64,000 bases of DNA, from assembly GCA_938005265.1 (NCBI GenBank), contig CALLOA010000027.1, positions 16,642 to 80,641 on the forward strand, given 5' to 3'. The notes beneath the pieces were generated by a model. That model was given only the letters and a program-made list of their open reading frames with translations, did no database searches and was not told the origin of the DNA. This stretch comes from an uncultured Granulosicoccaceae bacterium. Lineage in GTDB: Bacteria > Pseudomonadota > Gammaproteobacteria > Granulosicoccales > Granulosicoccaceae. Position 1 is the first letter of the stretch. The number at the start of each line of letters is the position of its first letter. Below are positions 52,838 through 62,639 of this stretch, in pieces. Made by a program: the position numbers and the translations under genes.

Positions 52838-53518
52838 CTAGCGTGGTGAAGTGAATGCTTCGCGCTCGCGCCCTTGAACAATTGGCTTCAGATAAATTTC
52901 TACGCGACGGTTCTGGCTGCGCCCGGTGCTCGTTGCATTATCTGCAATTGGCTGGTTCTCACCGCGCCCGGCACTACGCAGGCGTGTGCGTTGCACGCCC
53001 GACTTGCTCAAGTATCTTGCAACAGAAATAGCTCGCTTTTCAGACAGCTGCTGATTGTAGCTTCCAGAGCCTGTGCTGTCGGTATGTCCGATCACGTGAA
53101 TAGCTGTCTGATCGTATTCAGAAATGATGCGGGCTACTTTATTCAGGCTGCCAGTGAAATTTGGCTTGATGCTGGCACTGTTAACATCGAAAGACACTTC
53201 ACTCGCAACATCGAGTTTTATAGTCTCGGCATCAGGCCGGCTCAGTGCGATTTCATTGCTGTTTTGTTCTGCGGCAAGCTGCTGCTGCAGTTTTGCGTGT
53301 TGCTTGTCCATGTAGCTGCCAACAGCAGCACCTGTAAGTGCACCTACAGCGGCGCCTATTACCCGTCCGTTTTCACTTTTAGACTGGTTACCGATTACAG
53401 CACCCGTCACAGCACCGATTGCGGCTCCGGTCTTTGCACGTCTATTCGGGTCGTCAGTCGCACAACCAACAGTAATCAAAGCTGCGACGCCCACCACTAA
53501 TAATTTTTTAATAATCAT
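52838..53518 (-). CDS. OmpA-family lipoprotein with glycine-zipper segment
   Basis: 226 residues. Lipobox 'AALITVGCAT' (C19), then a glycine-zipper membrane-interacting segment 'TGAAIGAVTGAVIGN...GAAVGALTGAAVGSYMD', a polar coil, and an OmpA/peptidoglycan-binding domain (~105-215; 'HVIGHTDSTGSGSYNQQLSEKRAISVARYL', 'RSAGRGENQPIADNATSTGRSQNRRVEIYL') with the Asp/Arg pair that binds diaminopimelate. Same arrangement as YiaD-type outer-membrane lipoproteins. A CRP-like site lies about 160 bp upstream of the start. Confidence 0.9.
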   Translation of the reverse strand: MIIKKLLVVGVAALITVGCATDDPNRRAKTGAAIGAVTGAVIGNQSKSENGRVIGAAVGALTGAAVGSYMDKQHAKLQQQLAAEQNSNEIALSRPDAETIKLDVASEVSFDVNSASIKPNFTGSLNKVARIISEYDQTAIHVIGHTDSTGSGSYNQQLSEKRAISVARYLSKSGVQRTRLRSAGRGENQPIADNATSTGRSQNRRVEIYLKPIVQGREREAFTSPR

Positions 53519-53674
53519 TTATTCACCAAAACATCTTTTATTATTCGGGAAAGTCTTGGGCGATCGTCAAAAATAGTTGAGGACGAGCGCACCAAGGCTA
53601 CAAGAGTTGTTTCGGCGGTTTGGATATTTACTGCAGGTGTGGTTAGGGGATATCGCATTATAAATCACCGATAC

Positions 53675-53690
53675 TGTGATATAGATCACG
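53675..53690. promoter_or_regulatory. candidate CRP/Vfr-type binding site
   Basis: TGTGA-TATAGA-TCACG matches the CRP half-site consensus TGTGA-N6-TCACA at 9 of 10 positions. It lies in the 298-bp gap, 157 bp upstream of the OmpA lipoprotein start; the rest of the gap shows no gene. No CRP gene is in the window. Confidence 0.4.
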
Positions 53691-53816
53691 CAGCATCGGG
53701 TTACGTGCGTTTAGTGTCTGGTGAATACGGGTGCTGGCAGGAGTAATGGCTGATATCCAGGCTGCCTTGGATAGAAGACAGCTGTTACTGGTCTTTGTTA
53801 AATCGAACCTCGACCC

Positions 53817-54779
53817 TTAGAGATCGCAGAAGATTTGATGTTTACCCGCAGATTCAAGACTACTATCCGTGCGTTTTAAGCGCTGATAGCCATAACAACT
53901 GGGTATGGAATCGGGGTCATCCTCAGGTGACGCTACCAGTGTTGATACATCCAGATCACCGTTAGGGTGCAATGTTTCGATAATGACCGAATCGAGGAGG
54001 TAGCCCTCCCTGTCGATTTCAATCAAAGAGCTTAAATCGTCCAGCGTTGACAGCGTCTGGTAGTTGCTGCCATCGTCCCGAACGATTATCAGGCGATTGG
54101 CCACAACCGGGTTGATGTCATCTTCAATGGCTTCGAATCCGGAGCTACCGCCATTGCCTGCAACGGCAGATTCTGTACGGTCATTTACTGATTTGATTCG
54201 GCCGAGAAATAATTGCACAGCAAGCAGGCCGTTGTCGCTACCGGCATTTCCCGAAGTGTTGGAAGAAGTACTGTTTATTGCCAGCGACGCCAGTAATGCG
54301 CGTGTACCAAGTAGCGTATATTGCCTGTCTTTGTATTGCGTGTTGCGGTTGTTTTGTACAAGCTCGTCCAGATATTTTCGTTGTCTGTTGGAGAGCTCAT
54401 CAATGCCATCGTGGTCCGGCCATTCTTCGCAAGTGTAGCCCCACTGGTTTTGATATTTACCTGTCAGTTCTATGATTTTGTTACTGCAAAACGTGGATTC
54501 GAAGTCGGCATGCCACTTGACTTCGCGTTGGTTGCCAGCTGATGTAACGCTGACTTCGCAAAGATGATTAACACCCGGGTAATCCACGCGAATATACCGG
54601 ATATCATTGCCTGAACGGCACTCGTACTCGGTAGCTAGTGCGGTTGTCGAAAAAAACCAAAGCAGAATTGACAAAGGCAGAAACGGCAAAGGCAGAAATG
54701 GCAAAATGGGCAAAAACAAGAGATTGACTGGTATTGGAGTTGTACCGTTGTCTTTTTCAGATAGTCTGGCAACAAACAT
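53817..54779 (-). CDS. exported Cys-rich protein of unknown function
   Basis: The tracked start is a TTG at 54845; the ATG at 54779 is preferred, although its AGAGG abuts the codon. A long hydrophobic segment 'LLFLPILPFLPLPFLPLSILLWFFSTTALA' works as signal peptide or anchor. The mature part has six cysteines (ECRS, HLCEV, TFCSN, YTCEEW, PSCYGY, IFCDL), an even number that suggests three disulfides. The leucine/proline block comes from a 15-bp tandem repeat in the DNA. No family recognised. Confidence 0.55.
   Translation of the reverse strand: MFVARLSEKDNGTTPIPVNLLFLPILPFLPLPFLPLSILLWFFSTTALATEYECRSGNDIRYIRVDYPGVNHLCEVSVTSAGNQREVKWHADFESTFCSNKIIELTGKYQNQWGYTCEEWPDHDGIDELSNRQRKYLDELVQNNRNTQYKDRQYTLLGTRALLASLAINSTSSNTSGNAGSDNGLLAVQLFLGRIKSVNDRTESAVAGNGGSSGFEAIEDDINPVVANRLIIVRDDGSNYQTLSTLDDLSSLIEIDREGYLLDSVIIETLHPNGDLDVSTLVASPEDDPDSIPSCYGYQRLKRTDSSLESAGKHQIFCDL
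54676..54705. repeat. 15-bp tandem repeat inside a signal peptide
   Basis: 'ggcagaaacggcaaa' then 'ggcagaaatggcaaa' (one mismatch), with a partial third copy. On the minus strand it encodes repeated 'LPFLP', lengthening the hydrophobic core by five residues per copy. Confidence 0.75.
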
Positions 54780-54962
54780 CCTCTTAAAACTCACTATGCT
54801 TGCTATGGAACGGGCTGGAGCAGGACATTCTACAGTGTTAAACAAGCTATTTGCAGCACAAATTATGAAGCGTCAAATGTGCGTCGATGACCGCAGGTAA
54901 AATGTTTCTAAGTGTCTGAAAGTGATATTTTGCGACACTTCAGTTTGAACATTTAATCGGCA

Positions 54963-55955
54963 CTAGGGTTGAAGAATTATTTTTGGTGCCTGGGTTTGCG
55001 CCTGGTGAATTTCGCGAAACGCTGACGCGCCTTCAGACATCGGGCGAATCTCAAGCCAATCCAGTGAGCCCAGACCGCCGCTGGCAAGAAGGTCAAGCGA
55101 TGCGTTTAAATCAGCCACAGTATAAGTGTAATTGCCAATAAACGTTATTTCCTGCAACGTCAATTTGCGTGTGTCCAGCCCGTCAACGTTATCCTGTAAG
55201 CCAATGTGTGAAATAACGCCCCCGGGTCTGGCGAAACGGCAGGAATCTGCGCGGGTGGCACCACTGCCAACGGCATCAATAACAAGATCAAATGAATTTT
55301 CTTCGGGCCGCGCCTGACTTAGGGGGTCAAGCACTTCGCAGCAATCTGTATTTTTGATTGTCTCACGTCGTGCATCGGCTGTTTCCGATAAAAAGATTTC
55401 TCGCGTACCTTTTTGATTCAGGATAAGTGCGGCCAGTAAACCGATAGCACCACCACCTATAACCAGAGTACGGCACTCGCTGATGGGTCTGTGCAGGATT
55501 TTTTCTGCCAGTATCACACTATGCAGTGAGACAGCCGTTGGCTCCATCAAGCTTGCGTGTTGTTGAGTTAATTTATCCGGTACCGGGATCAGGTTGGCTT
55601 CCGGCATGTCTACATATTCTGCAAAAGCGCCTGGCAAGCGCATGCCGATAATTTCACGATGTTTGCAAAGATTGGTACGTGCGGAAAGACAGTCACGGCA
55701 TACACCACAGGTCGTTATGGGATTGACGGCAACCTTTTGGCCTTCGTAACGACCACCTAGTGCAATTCCAGCAGCTTCATGCCCGAGTATCAAAGGGGGT
55801 ACCCGGCGTTCGTCATGTCCGTGATAGGCATGCATATCAGAGCCGCAGATACCGCTTGCCTCTACCTTGACAAGAATATTGCCAGCAGCGGCTATCGTAT
55901 CTGGTTCGTCACGATAAGTAACTTCAAGATCGCCTGTATAGACTAGTGCTTTCAT
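54963..55955 (-). CDS. zinc-dependent medium-chain alcohol dehydrogenase
   Basis: 330-residue MDR enzyme. Catalytic zinc site 'GICGSDMHAYHG' and 'LILGHEAAGIALG', structural zinc cysteines in 'CGVCRDCLSARTNLC', and Rossmann motif 'VIGGGAIGLLAALI' followed by 'SETADAR', whose acidic residue suggests NAD. It resembles the threonine/sorbitol dehydrogenase group. AGGAAAAAGG ribosome site. It is 54 nt downstream of the HpsN-like gene, so probably oxidises the same polyol or sulfonated polyol. In dihydroxypropanesulfonate degradation extra dehydrogenases handle the stereoisomers; this role is inferred. Confidence 0.85.
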   Translation of the reverse strand: MKALVYTGDLEVTYRDEPDTIAAAGNILVKVEASGICGSDMHAYHGHDERRVPPLILGHEAAGIALGGRYEGQKVAVNPITTCGVCRDCLSARTNLCKHREIIGMRLPGAFAEYVDMPEANLIPVPDKLTQQHASLMEPTAVSLHSVILAEKILHRPISECRTLVIGGGAIGLLAALILNQKGTREIFLSETADARRETIKNTDCCEVLDPLSQARPEENSFDLVIDAVGSGATRADSCRFARPGGVISHIGLQDNVDGLDTRKLTLQEITFIGNYTYTVADLNASLDLLASGGLGSLDWLEIRPMSEGASAFREIHQAQTQAPKIILQP

Positions 55956-56009
55956 CGCCTTTTTCCTGCCGGGAAATTATTTTTTGGGTGTTATTAAAAA
56001 TTGAAGTTT

Positions 56010-57377
<1,368 letters not shown>

Positions 57378-57511
57378 TTACGTTTGTCACAAGTAAGTTG
57401 TTGTTGGATGTACGACATCTTCATAAATAATCACAGCCGCTACCCAATCAATCAGTATAAGCCCAAGCCACGCAATCCATCTCCAAGTTTCAGAGACTCA
57501 ACCAGCGGTAA

Positions 57512-58615
57512 TTACTTCTTCAGGGAGTTAGCGTAAGCGTTACCCAGTGCTGCGTTGGACGTTTGCGCACCCGCCCAGAATGGAATAGCGGTTTCGGCAA
57601 ATGCTTTCATTGAATTCCACACTTCAGCGAAGAATTCGTTATCGGCAGCATTTTTTTCCAGAGTTGCATTGGCCGCAGCCATGTACTCGGTGAAGTAGTC
57701 AGCAGGTGTGTCATGCAGGATGACGCCGTGGTTTTCAGTCAAGTCTTTCAGAGCCTTGCCGTTTTCGTGTATACGGTAGCTGATCGCCTTCATCAGTGAT
57801 GCATCGGCAGCAACCTGCATTGCGTTTTGTTGCAGAGGAGTGAGCTCGTTCCATACATCCTTATTGATGTACATGTCAGCATTAACCACAACCTGGTGCA
57901 GACCCTGCAGATAGTAGTGCTTCAGAACTTTCTGGAAACCGAAAACGCTGTCAGGCTTGGGGCAGCACCATTCGGCAGCGTCGATTGTGCCTTTTTCCAG
58001 AGCTGGCAGAATGTCACCGCCACCCATGGCAACCGCAGCTACACCGATGTCGTTGTAAGTCTTACCGGGAATGCCGGGAGGTGTGCGGAAACGCAGCCTA
58101 CGGAAATCATCCATACTCTTGATCGGCTCTTTGAACCAACCCAGTGCTTCCGGGCCAACCGGTTGCAGCATCAGCCCTTTAACGTTGAGGTTCATTTCGT
58201 CCCACAGTTGATCATACAGTTCTTTACCGCCACCGAACTGGAACCATGAAATGAAGGCGATGTTGTCGATACCCACACCAGCACCTGCAACAGGAGAGCC
58301 GAACAGCATGGCAGCCGGGTGCATACCGGACCAGTAGTGAGTCCATGCAAATCCAGCATCAAGCAATCCTTTGTCCACGGCGTTCATGATTTCAGCGCCG
58401 GGAACAATCGAGTTGTTTGGCAGGATATCGAAAGTGACTTCACCATCGGTGAGAGTCGTTACGGTATCTGCGAAGTCACGCAGCATGACAATTTCGTCTG
58501 CCTTGTTGCTCAGTACGGACTGGATCTGGATGTTGGTAGCCGCGTTGGCTGCAACACTACCCAGCAACAGCGAGCCTGCGGCTACCGTTGCCAGCGATTT
58601 GGCGAATTTGAACAT
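57512..58615 (-). CDS. TRAP transporter solute-binding protein (DctP family)
   Basis: 367 residues, periplasmic. Signal peptide 'FKFAKSLATVAAGSLLLGSVAANA|A'. 'NSIVPGAEIMNAVDKGLLDAGFAW', 'FRRLRFRTPPGIPGKTYNDIGVAAVAMGGGDILPALEKGTIDAAEWCCPKPD' is the DctP substrate-binding signature; the Arg in 'LRFRTPP' binds a carboxylate or sulfonate in characterised members. GGAGGAAA ribosome site. First gene of dctP-hpsN-like-MDR. No DctQ or DctM membrane gene follows, so it must use permease subunits encoded elsewhere. Confidence 0.9.
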   Translation of the reverse strand: MFKFAKSLATVAAGSLLLGSVAANAATNIQIQSVLSNKADEIVMLRDFADTVTTLTDGEVTFDILPNNSIVPGAEIMNAVDKGLLDAGFAWTHYWSGMHPAAMLFGSPVAGAGVGIDNIAFISWFQFGGGKELYDQLWDEMNLNVKGLMLQPVGPEALGWFKEPIKSMDDFRRLRFRTPPGIPGKTYNDIGVAAVAMGGGDILPALEKGTIDAAEWCCPKPDSVFGFQKVLKHYYLQGLHQVVVNADMYINKDVWNELTPLQQNAMQVAADASLMKAISYRIHENGKALKDLTENHGVILHDTPADYFTEYMAAANATLEKNAADNEFFAEVWNSMKAFAETAIPFWAGAQTSNAALGNAYANSLKK

Positions 58616-58659
58616 TTCGAAATTTCCTCCATTGGATTACAGCAATGCATATACAACGT

Positions 58660-58687
58660 GTAGTTCGTCTATTGTAGTTCGTCTATT
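58660..58687. repeat. 14-bp perfect tandem repeat upstream of dctP
   Basis: 'tgtagttcgtctat' twice back to back, starting 45 nt upstream of the dctP ATG, in the likely promoter or 5' leader. Confidence 0.8.
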
Positions 58688-58796
58688 AAAGGGCACTTCG
58701 TAACCACAATGACCTATGCATTGGAGAATGCTGGTGGACATACAGATAGAAGCAGCAGGATAAGCCGCACAGATACCTGGCTAGCATTCATAAGGC

Positions 58797-58827
58797 CCAA
58801 TAATGCGAAGCAGATTCTCATTATTGG
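58797..58827. promoter_or_regulatory. 9-bp inverted repeat, candidate operator of dctP operon
   Basis: CCAATAATG-N13-CATTATTGG, perfect 9-bp arms, about 180 bp upstream of dctP. On the minus strand the left part 'ATAATGAGAATC' also resembles a Fur half-site, but the rest does not fit. Confidence 0.4.
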
Positions 58828-58928
58828 TTTACAGTGTCAATTGCACGAATTGGTTGGCAGGGACTAATTCCGAGCTATTTTAGCCAATGGATTAGCATGG
58901 TTGCGAGCATGAATTGGGGGCGGCCAAT

Positions 58929-58945
58929 CCGTCCAATCTGGACGG
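58929..58945. promoter_or_regulatory. 7-bp inverted repeat
   Basis: CCGTCCA-ATC-TGGACGG, perfect arms with 3-nt spacer, flanked by GGCC on both sides. Could be an operator or part of a transcript hairpin. Confidence 0.3.
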
Positions 58946-59025
58946 GCCAATGCCTTGAAAGTGCTTTGCTTTTTGGTATGCGGCTGCAAAAAATCGGCCA
59001 GATTGTCCGGTAGTTGAACCCTGCA

Positions 59026-59060
59026 AATGAAAACGCCCTGCGAGGCAGGGCGTGTTCATT
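59026..59060 (-). terminator. terminator of the DUF1501 gene
   Basis: ACGCCCTGC-GAG-GCAGGGCGT (59033-59053), extended by AATGAA/TTCATT outside one mismatch. It lies 53 nt downstream of the DUF1501 stop on the minus strand. Confidence 0.75.
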
Positions 59061-59112
59061 GAGTTTTTGGTTAATCAAAGTGCTAACCGGATGTTTGTTT
59101 CGCGTTTAGGGG

Positions 59113-60483
59113 TCAGCTTCGAAACAGTCCGAGATCACGTTCTGCAAAATTTCCAAGATCAGGCAGTACGCTATCCAGTGTGCCTTCGTTGAGCCCGGCC
59201 CATCTCAGTAAAGTGGCAGCATACTGAGATGCTGACAAGGTGGGCACCACACGTCCGTTACGAACGGCGTCCGGGCCCTGGACTGACATTCGGGGAATGG
59301 TGCCGTAGACATCTCCACCGTTCACAGCGCCACCCATCACCATATGGTGGTTGCCCCAGCCATGATCAGTGCCATCACCATTGCTGGTCAGGCTACGTCC
59401 AAAGTCGGAGGCTGTGAAAGTCGTGACCTGATCGCTCATACCCATTTCATCGATGCTGGCCTGGAAGTAAGCCATTGCATCGGCCAATTGGCTGAACAAA
59501 TAAGGTTGTTCCTTATTCTGGTGATCATGCACATCAAACCCATCCATGCGAACATAGAAAATTTGTCGTTTCATGCCGAGTACCGGGTGAACGGCAATCA
59601 TGCGAGCCACCATTTTCAATTGTGCTGCCAGATCGTTTTCCGCAGGTATCTGAGTCGCTGGATCAGGCTGATTGGCCAGTACCGCGCCCAGCTCTGAGGT
59701 GATGTCTCCCGCTCGTCTTTGCAGATCAGCGTAGGAATCCATAAATAAATGCTGGTAGGGCAGTTCGTTTACACGGCGGAAACTTTCCACTCGCGGGCGT
59801 TGCCATTCTGTACCGTCATCCATGCCGGCATACTGAACCAGGCCGCTGGAGCGTAAGCTAAATGGTCGTTGCTCGCTGCTGGCTTGCCAGTAGTTAGCGC
59901 CGGCCAGTGTAATGGCTGTCAGGTAGTCGCGTTCCTGCTGTCGTGCCAGCTCACGTGCCGCAAGCGCACCCCAGCCCTCAGTACCATTGGCTTGACCCTG
60001 CAGCTGTTGCCATTGGATTTCCTGATCAGAGTGAGAAAATAGCTGCGTCGGCAAGCGCACCGCTTTGGCCTCGTATAGTTCCTTGGTGGTGGGCTCGATC
60101 AGTGTGCCGACGTTGGCAACGAAAGCTAATCGGCCTTCGTGGTATAGAGGCTCAATCGGCGCACAAAACGGATTCAGTCCACAGGAAACTGTCGATGCAT
60201 TGCGTTTTGGTAGCTGCAGCAATTGAGACCGGTCAACCGACAGATTGCCTCGCGATTCGTAGTACTCTTTGTATTCCGCATCTGAGTCGGGTACCAGCAA
60301 ACTAAAGCCGTCCATACCTCCTTCAAGGTAAATACAGACCAGTGCCTTGTAGTCGCCATCTGCGGTGTTGGCAGAAGCAGAGCCGGTCAGTGTGTGCCAT
60401 GGGCTTCCACCCATCGCAAGACCTGCACCGCACATGGTTTTAAAACCCAGAGACAGAAATTTTCTGCGTTGATGATCGTGCAT
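59113..60483 (-). CDS. DUF1501 domain protein with twin-arginine signal
   Basis: 456 residues. The N-terminus 'MHDHQRRKFLSLGFKTMCGAGLAMGGSPWHTLTGSASA' has a Tat motif (RRKFL) and hydrophobic core. DUF1501 features are 'LVCIYLEGGMDGFSLLVPDSD', 'FSHSDQEIQWQQLQG' and 'TFTASDFGRSLTSNGDGTDHGWGNHHMVMGG', the sulfatase/alkaline-phosphatase-like metal region. Tat export suggests a folded or metal-loaded periplasmic protein. It follows the DUF1800 gene by 30 nt on the same strand, the usual pairing. Confidence 0.88.
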   Translation of the reverse strand: MHDHQRRKFLSLGFKTMCGAGLAMGGSPWHTLTGSASANTADGDYKALVCIYLEGGMDGFSLLVPDSDAEYKEYYESRGNLSVDRSQLLQLPKRNASTVSCGLNPFCAPIEPLYHEGRLAFVANVGTLIEPTTKELYEAKAVRLPTQLFSHSDQEIQWQQLQGQANGTEGWGALAARELARQQERDYLTAITLAGANYWQASSEQRPFSLRSSGLVQYAGMDDGTEWQRPRVESFRRVNELPYQHLFMDSYADLQRRAGDITSELGAVLANQPDPATQIPAENDLAAQLKMVARMIAVHPVLGMKRQIFYVRMDGFDVHDHQNKEQPYLFSQLADAMAYFQASIDEMGMSDQVTTFTASDFGRSLTSNGDGTDHGWGNHHMVMGGAVNGGDVYGTIPRMSVQGPDAVRNGRVVPTLSASQYAATLLRWAGLNEGTLDSVLPDLGNFAERDLGLFRS

Positions 60484-60513
60484 GATTGTTTGCTCTTTTT
60501 ATTATTATTTTTT

Positions 60514-62334
60514 TTATAACTGCACTGCAGATTCAGGTGAAGAAGCGATCAGGAAAATTGCTTCTACAACTTTTTGAGAGCTCGCCCAGCCAAAGTTTCG
60601 CGAGTCCATCAGTGTTCGTGCTTCGTTACGCAATTCGTCTGACATGGTGCCACCCAGTAGTACCCTGTCCAGATGGTCCAGCAGCGCTTCCGGGTCGTCG
60701 GCAAGCTCTACTTCCCGGTCAATATTGATCACGATACGCCGTTCTGTGGACTCATACTTGTAGTTGTGAGCCCAGATACTGTTGGCTAAAAGTCTGTTCG
60801 TTATATTGATGATGGAAGTTTCATCATGTATTTCGAACTCGGGTGATACCAATCCATTGTCGCGAATCAAGCCAGGTTGACTGAAGAATGGCGTAAAAAA
60901 ATTGAACACCGAGTTTGCATTCAATGGTGCTTGTGCCAGTTCTGTTGCCGCCCAGGCATAATTGAAATCAAAATGAATTGAATCAGGCCTGAAGGCTCGC
61001 CACATAGAGGTTATGCGCATCACCGGTTCCTTCAGTTTTCCAAAAGTGCGTGGATACAGTGCATAGCCCTGAAAGGCTTCTTCGTGCAATAGTATTGCTG
61101 ATACAACGCTACCTATCGATCCACGTACACCAACGCCGTTGTCATTGAATACTTCCACAATGTCGCGAATGTACTGCGGTGATGGATTACTGGTGACGAG
61201 TCGCTGGATTAATTGTCTGGATATAAAAGGGCCGACATTCGGGTGATTGAAAATATTGTCGAGTGCCATTTCCAGATCTTCGCGTGCTGACTGCCCAGCC
61301 GGTATCTGAAATCCGTCGAGTAAAGTTTTAGCGCCCTTATCATGGAATTCTTCATAGGGCTGCATGGGTGTTATATAGTCTTTGGTCAATGGCCAGCGAA
61401 AATCAGCAATACCCGAGAAATGCCATCCGGTAAAAACATGCGCGAAAGCTTCAATGACATTCTGGTCGTAGGTTGCTAGTGGCAGTCCGTTTTCATCGAG
61501 CTGCACGGAGCCATCGGTATTCAGTTTGACCAGGCCAATAGTGAATAGCTGCAGCAACTCACGCGCATAGTTTTCGTCTGGTCTAACATTGAGCTCGGGG
61601 TCCGGTTTTCTATTGCCCTTCATGCTCAGGTATTCACCCATTATCGGGCTCAGCGTGACAGCTTCCATCAGATCGCGAAAATTTCCGAAGGCGTGATCAA
61701 CCAGTATGTCGTAGTACTTTGCAACAGCGTCCTGTTCGTCACCCAATCCGTCTTTGGCTGAAATAACAAAGATTTCACTCAGTGCGAAAGCCACGCGCTG
61801 GCGCAGTTGGTCGTCAGCTTCAATCGCTGTTTTCCACCAGACATTGACATATTGCGCCCAGCGAAAATTTTCTTGTTGCAGGCGTTCAGCCATATAGGTG
61901 GGTGGTAATTGCATCTGCTCGGTTATCCACTCAACCGGAGTTTGTTGAGTGAGCTTGTCCACAGCATCAAGCGTTGGGCCGAAGGTGCTGCGTTGCAAAA
62001 AACGGTGCGCGGCTGTTTCATCCAACAGGCTATTGGCTGTGAAAACTTGCGCAGCACCTATCTCCGGTTCGGAATCGTTGCTATCTGCTGAGCCGTTTTC
62101 ATTAACCACTGGTAGCTGTCCCGGCACAATGATCGGGTTCAGATCAAGATCAGTGGTATTGGTATTCGCGAAGGCGGGCTCGCTACTACCCGAACCTTCA
62201 GATGCTGCAGTGCTGGCTGCTCCTGTTGGTTCTGCCGATGGCGAGGAGCCACCTCCACAGGAAGACAACATCCAAAGGGATGCGAAAAGCGGAACTGCGA
62301 GAGTTTTGTTTATTGTTATTGTCATCTCGGACAC
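60514..62334 (-). CDS. DUF1800 domain lipoprotein
   Basis: 606 residues. Lipobox in 'LFASLWMLSSCGGGSS', then a Ser/Ala/Glu/Pro-rich linker and the DUF1800 domain ('AAHRFLQRSTFGPTLDAVDKL', 'WWKTAIEADDQLRQRVAFALSEIFVISA', 'ENYARELLQLFTIG', 'FNHPNVGPFISRQLIQRLVTSNPSPQYI'). Two starts are possible, 62334 and the ATG at 62325. Partner of DUF1501 downstream. Biochemical role of the pair is not established. Confidence 0.88.
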   Translation of the reverse strand: MSEMTITINKTLAVPLFASLWMLSSCGGGSSPSAEPTGAASTAASEGSGSSEPAFANTNTTDLDLNPIIVPGQLPVVNENGSADSNDSEPEIGAAQVFTANSLLDETAAHRFLQRSTFGPTLDAVDKLTQQTPVEWITEQMQLPPTYMAERLQQENFRWAQYVNVWWKTAIEADDQLRQRVAFALSEIFVISAKDGLGDEQDAVAKYYDILVDHAFGNFRDLMEAVTLSPIMGEYLSMKGNRKPDPELNVRPDENYARELLQLFTIGLVKLNTDGSVQLDENGLPLATYDQNVIEAFAHVFTGWHFSGIADFRWPLTKDYITPMQPYEEFHDKGAKTLLDGFQIPAGQSAREDLEMALDNIFNHPNVGPFISRQLIQRLVTSNPSPQYIRDIVEVFNDNGVGVRGSIGSVVSAILLHEEAFQGYALYPRTFGKLKEPVMRITSMWRAFRPDSIHFDFNYAWAATELAQAPLNANSVFNFFTPFFSQPGLIRDNGLVSPEFEIHDETSIINITNRLLANSIWAHNYKYESTERRIVINIDREVELADDPEALLDHLDRVLLGGTMSDELRNEARTLMDSRNFGWASSQKVVEAIFLIASSPESAVQL

Positions 62335-62639
62335 GCTATGGCTTGTAAAGTGTCAGAAACGAGTAACGGCAATATTTTGCGTTACTGAATAGTATTCGCA
62401 AAAGATGTGTAGTAATGCCGATTTTTGAATTGCCTGCGCCTGCCACTGTGATGCCGGTTTGGCCAAACCGAGAACACAGTCTCATTCGCTTTTTTAAAGC
62501 ATTAGATAAGCGCCAACGGATGCTGTTCCAGAAGTTTTTTCAAAAAAGAGGCGGGAATGAAACCGGGGAAACTGACAGGGACTGTAAAACGAAAGTTAAA
62601 GCTGTGGCCGCGAAGGATACCGGCCACAGCTGATGTAGT
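62335..62639. other. 305-bp intergenic region upstream of DUF1800
   Basis: Promoter region of the DUF1800-DUF1501 pair. A GTAACG/CGTTAC inverted repeat sits near 62365-62388. A 72-codon plus-strand ORF (62415-62633) overlaps the terminator below, so I do not call it. Confidence 0.4.
62600..62631 (-). terminator. terminator of the coiled-coil membrane protein gene
   Basis: AGCTGTGGCCG-N10-CGGCCACAGCT, perfect 11-bp arms, 9 nt past the stop; on the minus strand it is followed by 'ttaactttcgtttt'. Confidence 0.8.

Larger units (their letters stand above)
58616..59112. other. 497-bp intergenic region with inverted repeats upstream of dctP
   Basis: No credible gene; the antisense ORF 58875-59078 runs through a terminator. 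It holds a 14-bp tandem repeat, two perfect inverted repeats and the terminator of the DUF1501 gene, each listed separately. The repeats lie 45-330 bp upstream of the dctP start and may regulate it. Confidence 0.5.

Noticed and set aside
58797-58827. Fur box
   Set aside because: Only one half (ATAATGAGAATC) resembles the consensus; the symmetric repeat itself does not, and the operon has no iron role.
58875-59078. 67-codon minus-strand ORF upstream of dctP
   Set aside because: It runs through the DUF1501 terminator hairpin and carries a perfect inverted repeat; no family features.
62415-62633. 72-codon plus-strand ORF between DUF1800 and the coiled-coil gene
   Set aside because: It ends inside the perfect terminator stem and lacks a ribosome-binding site; composition resembles non-coding sequence.
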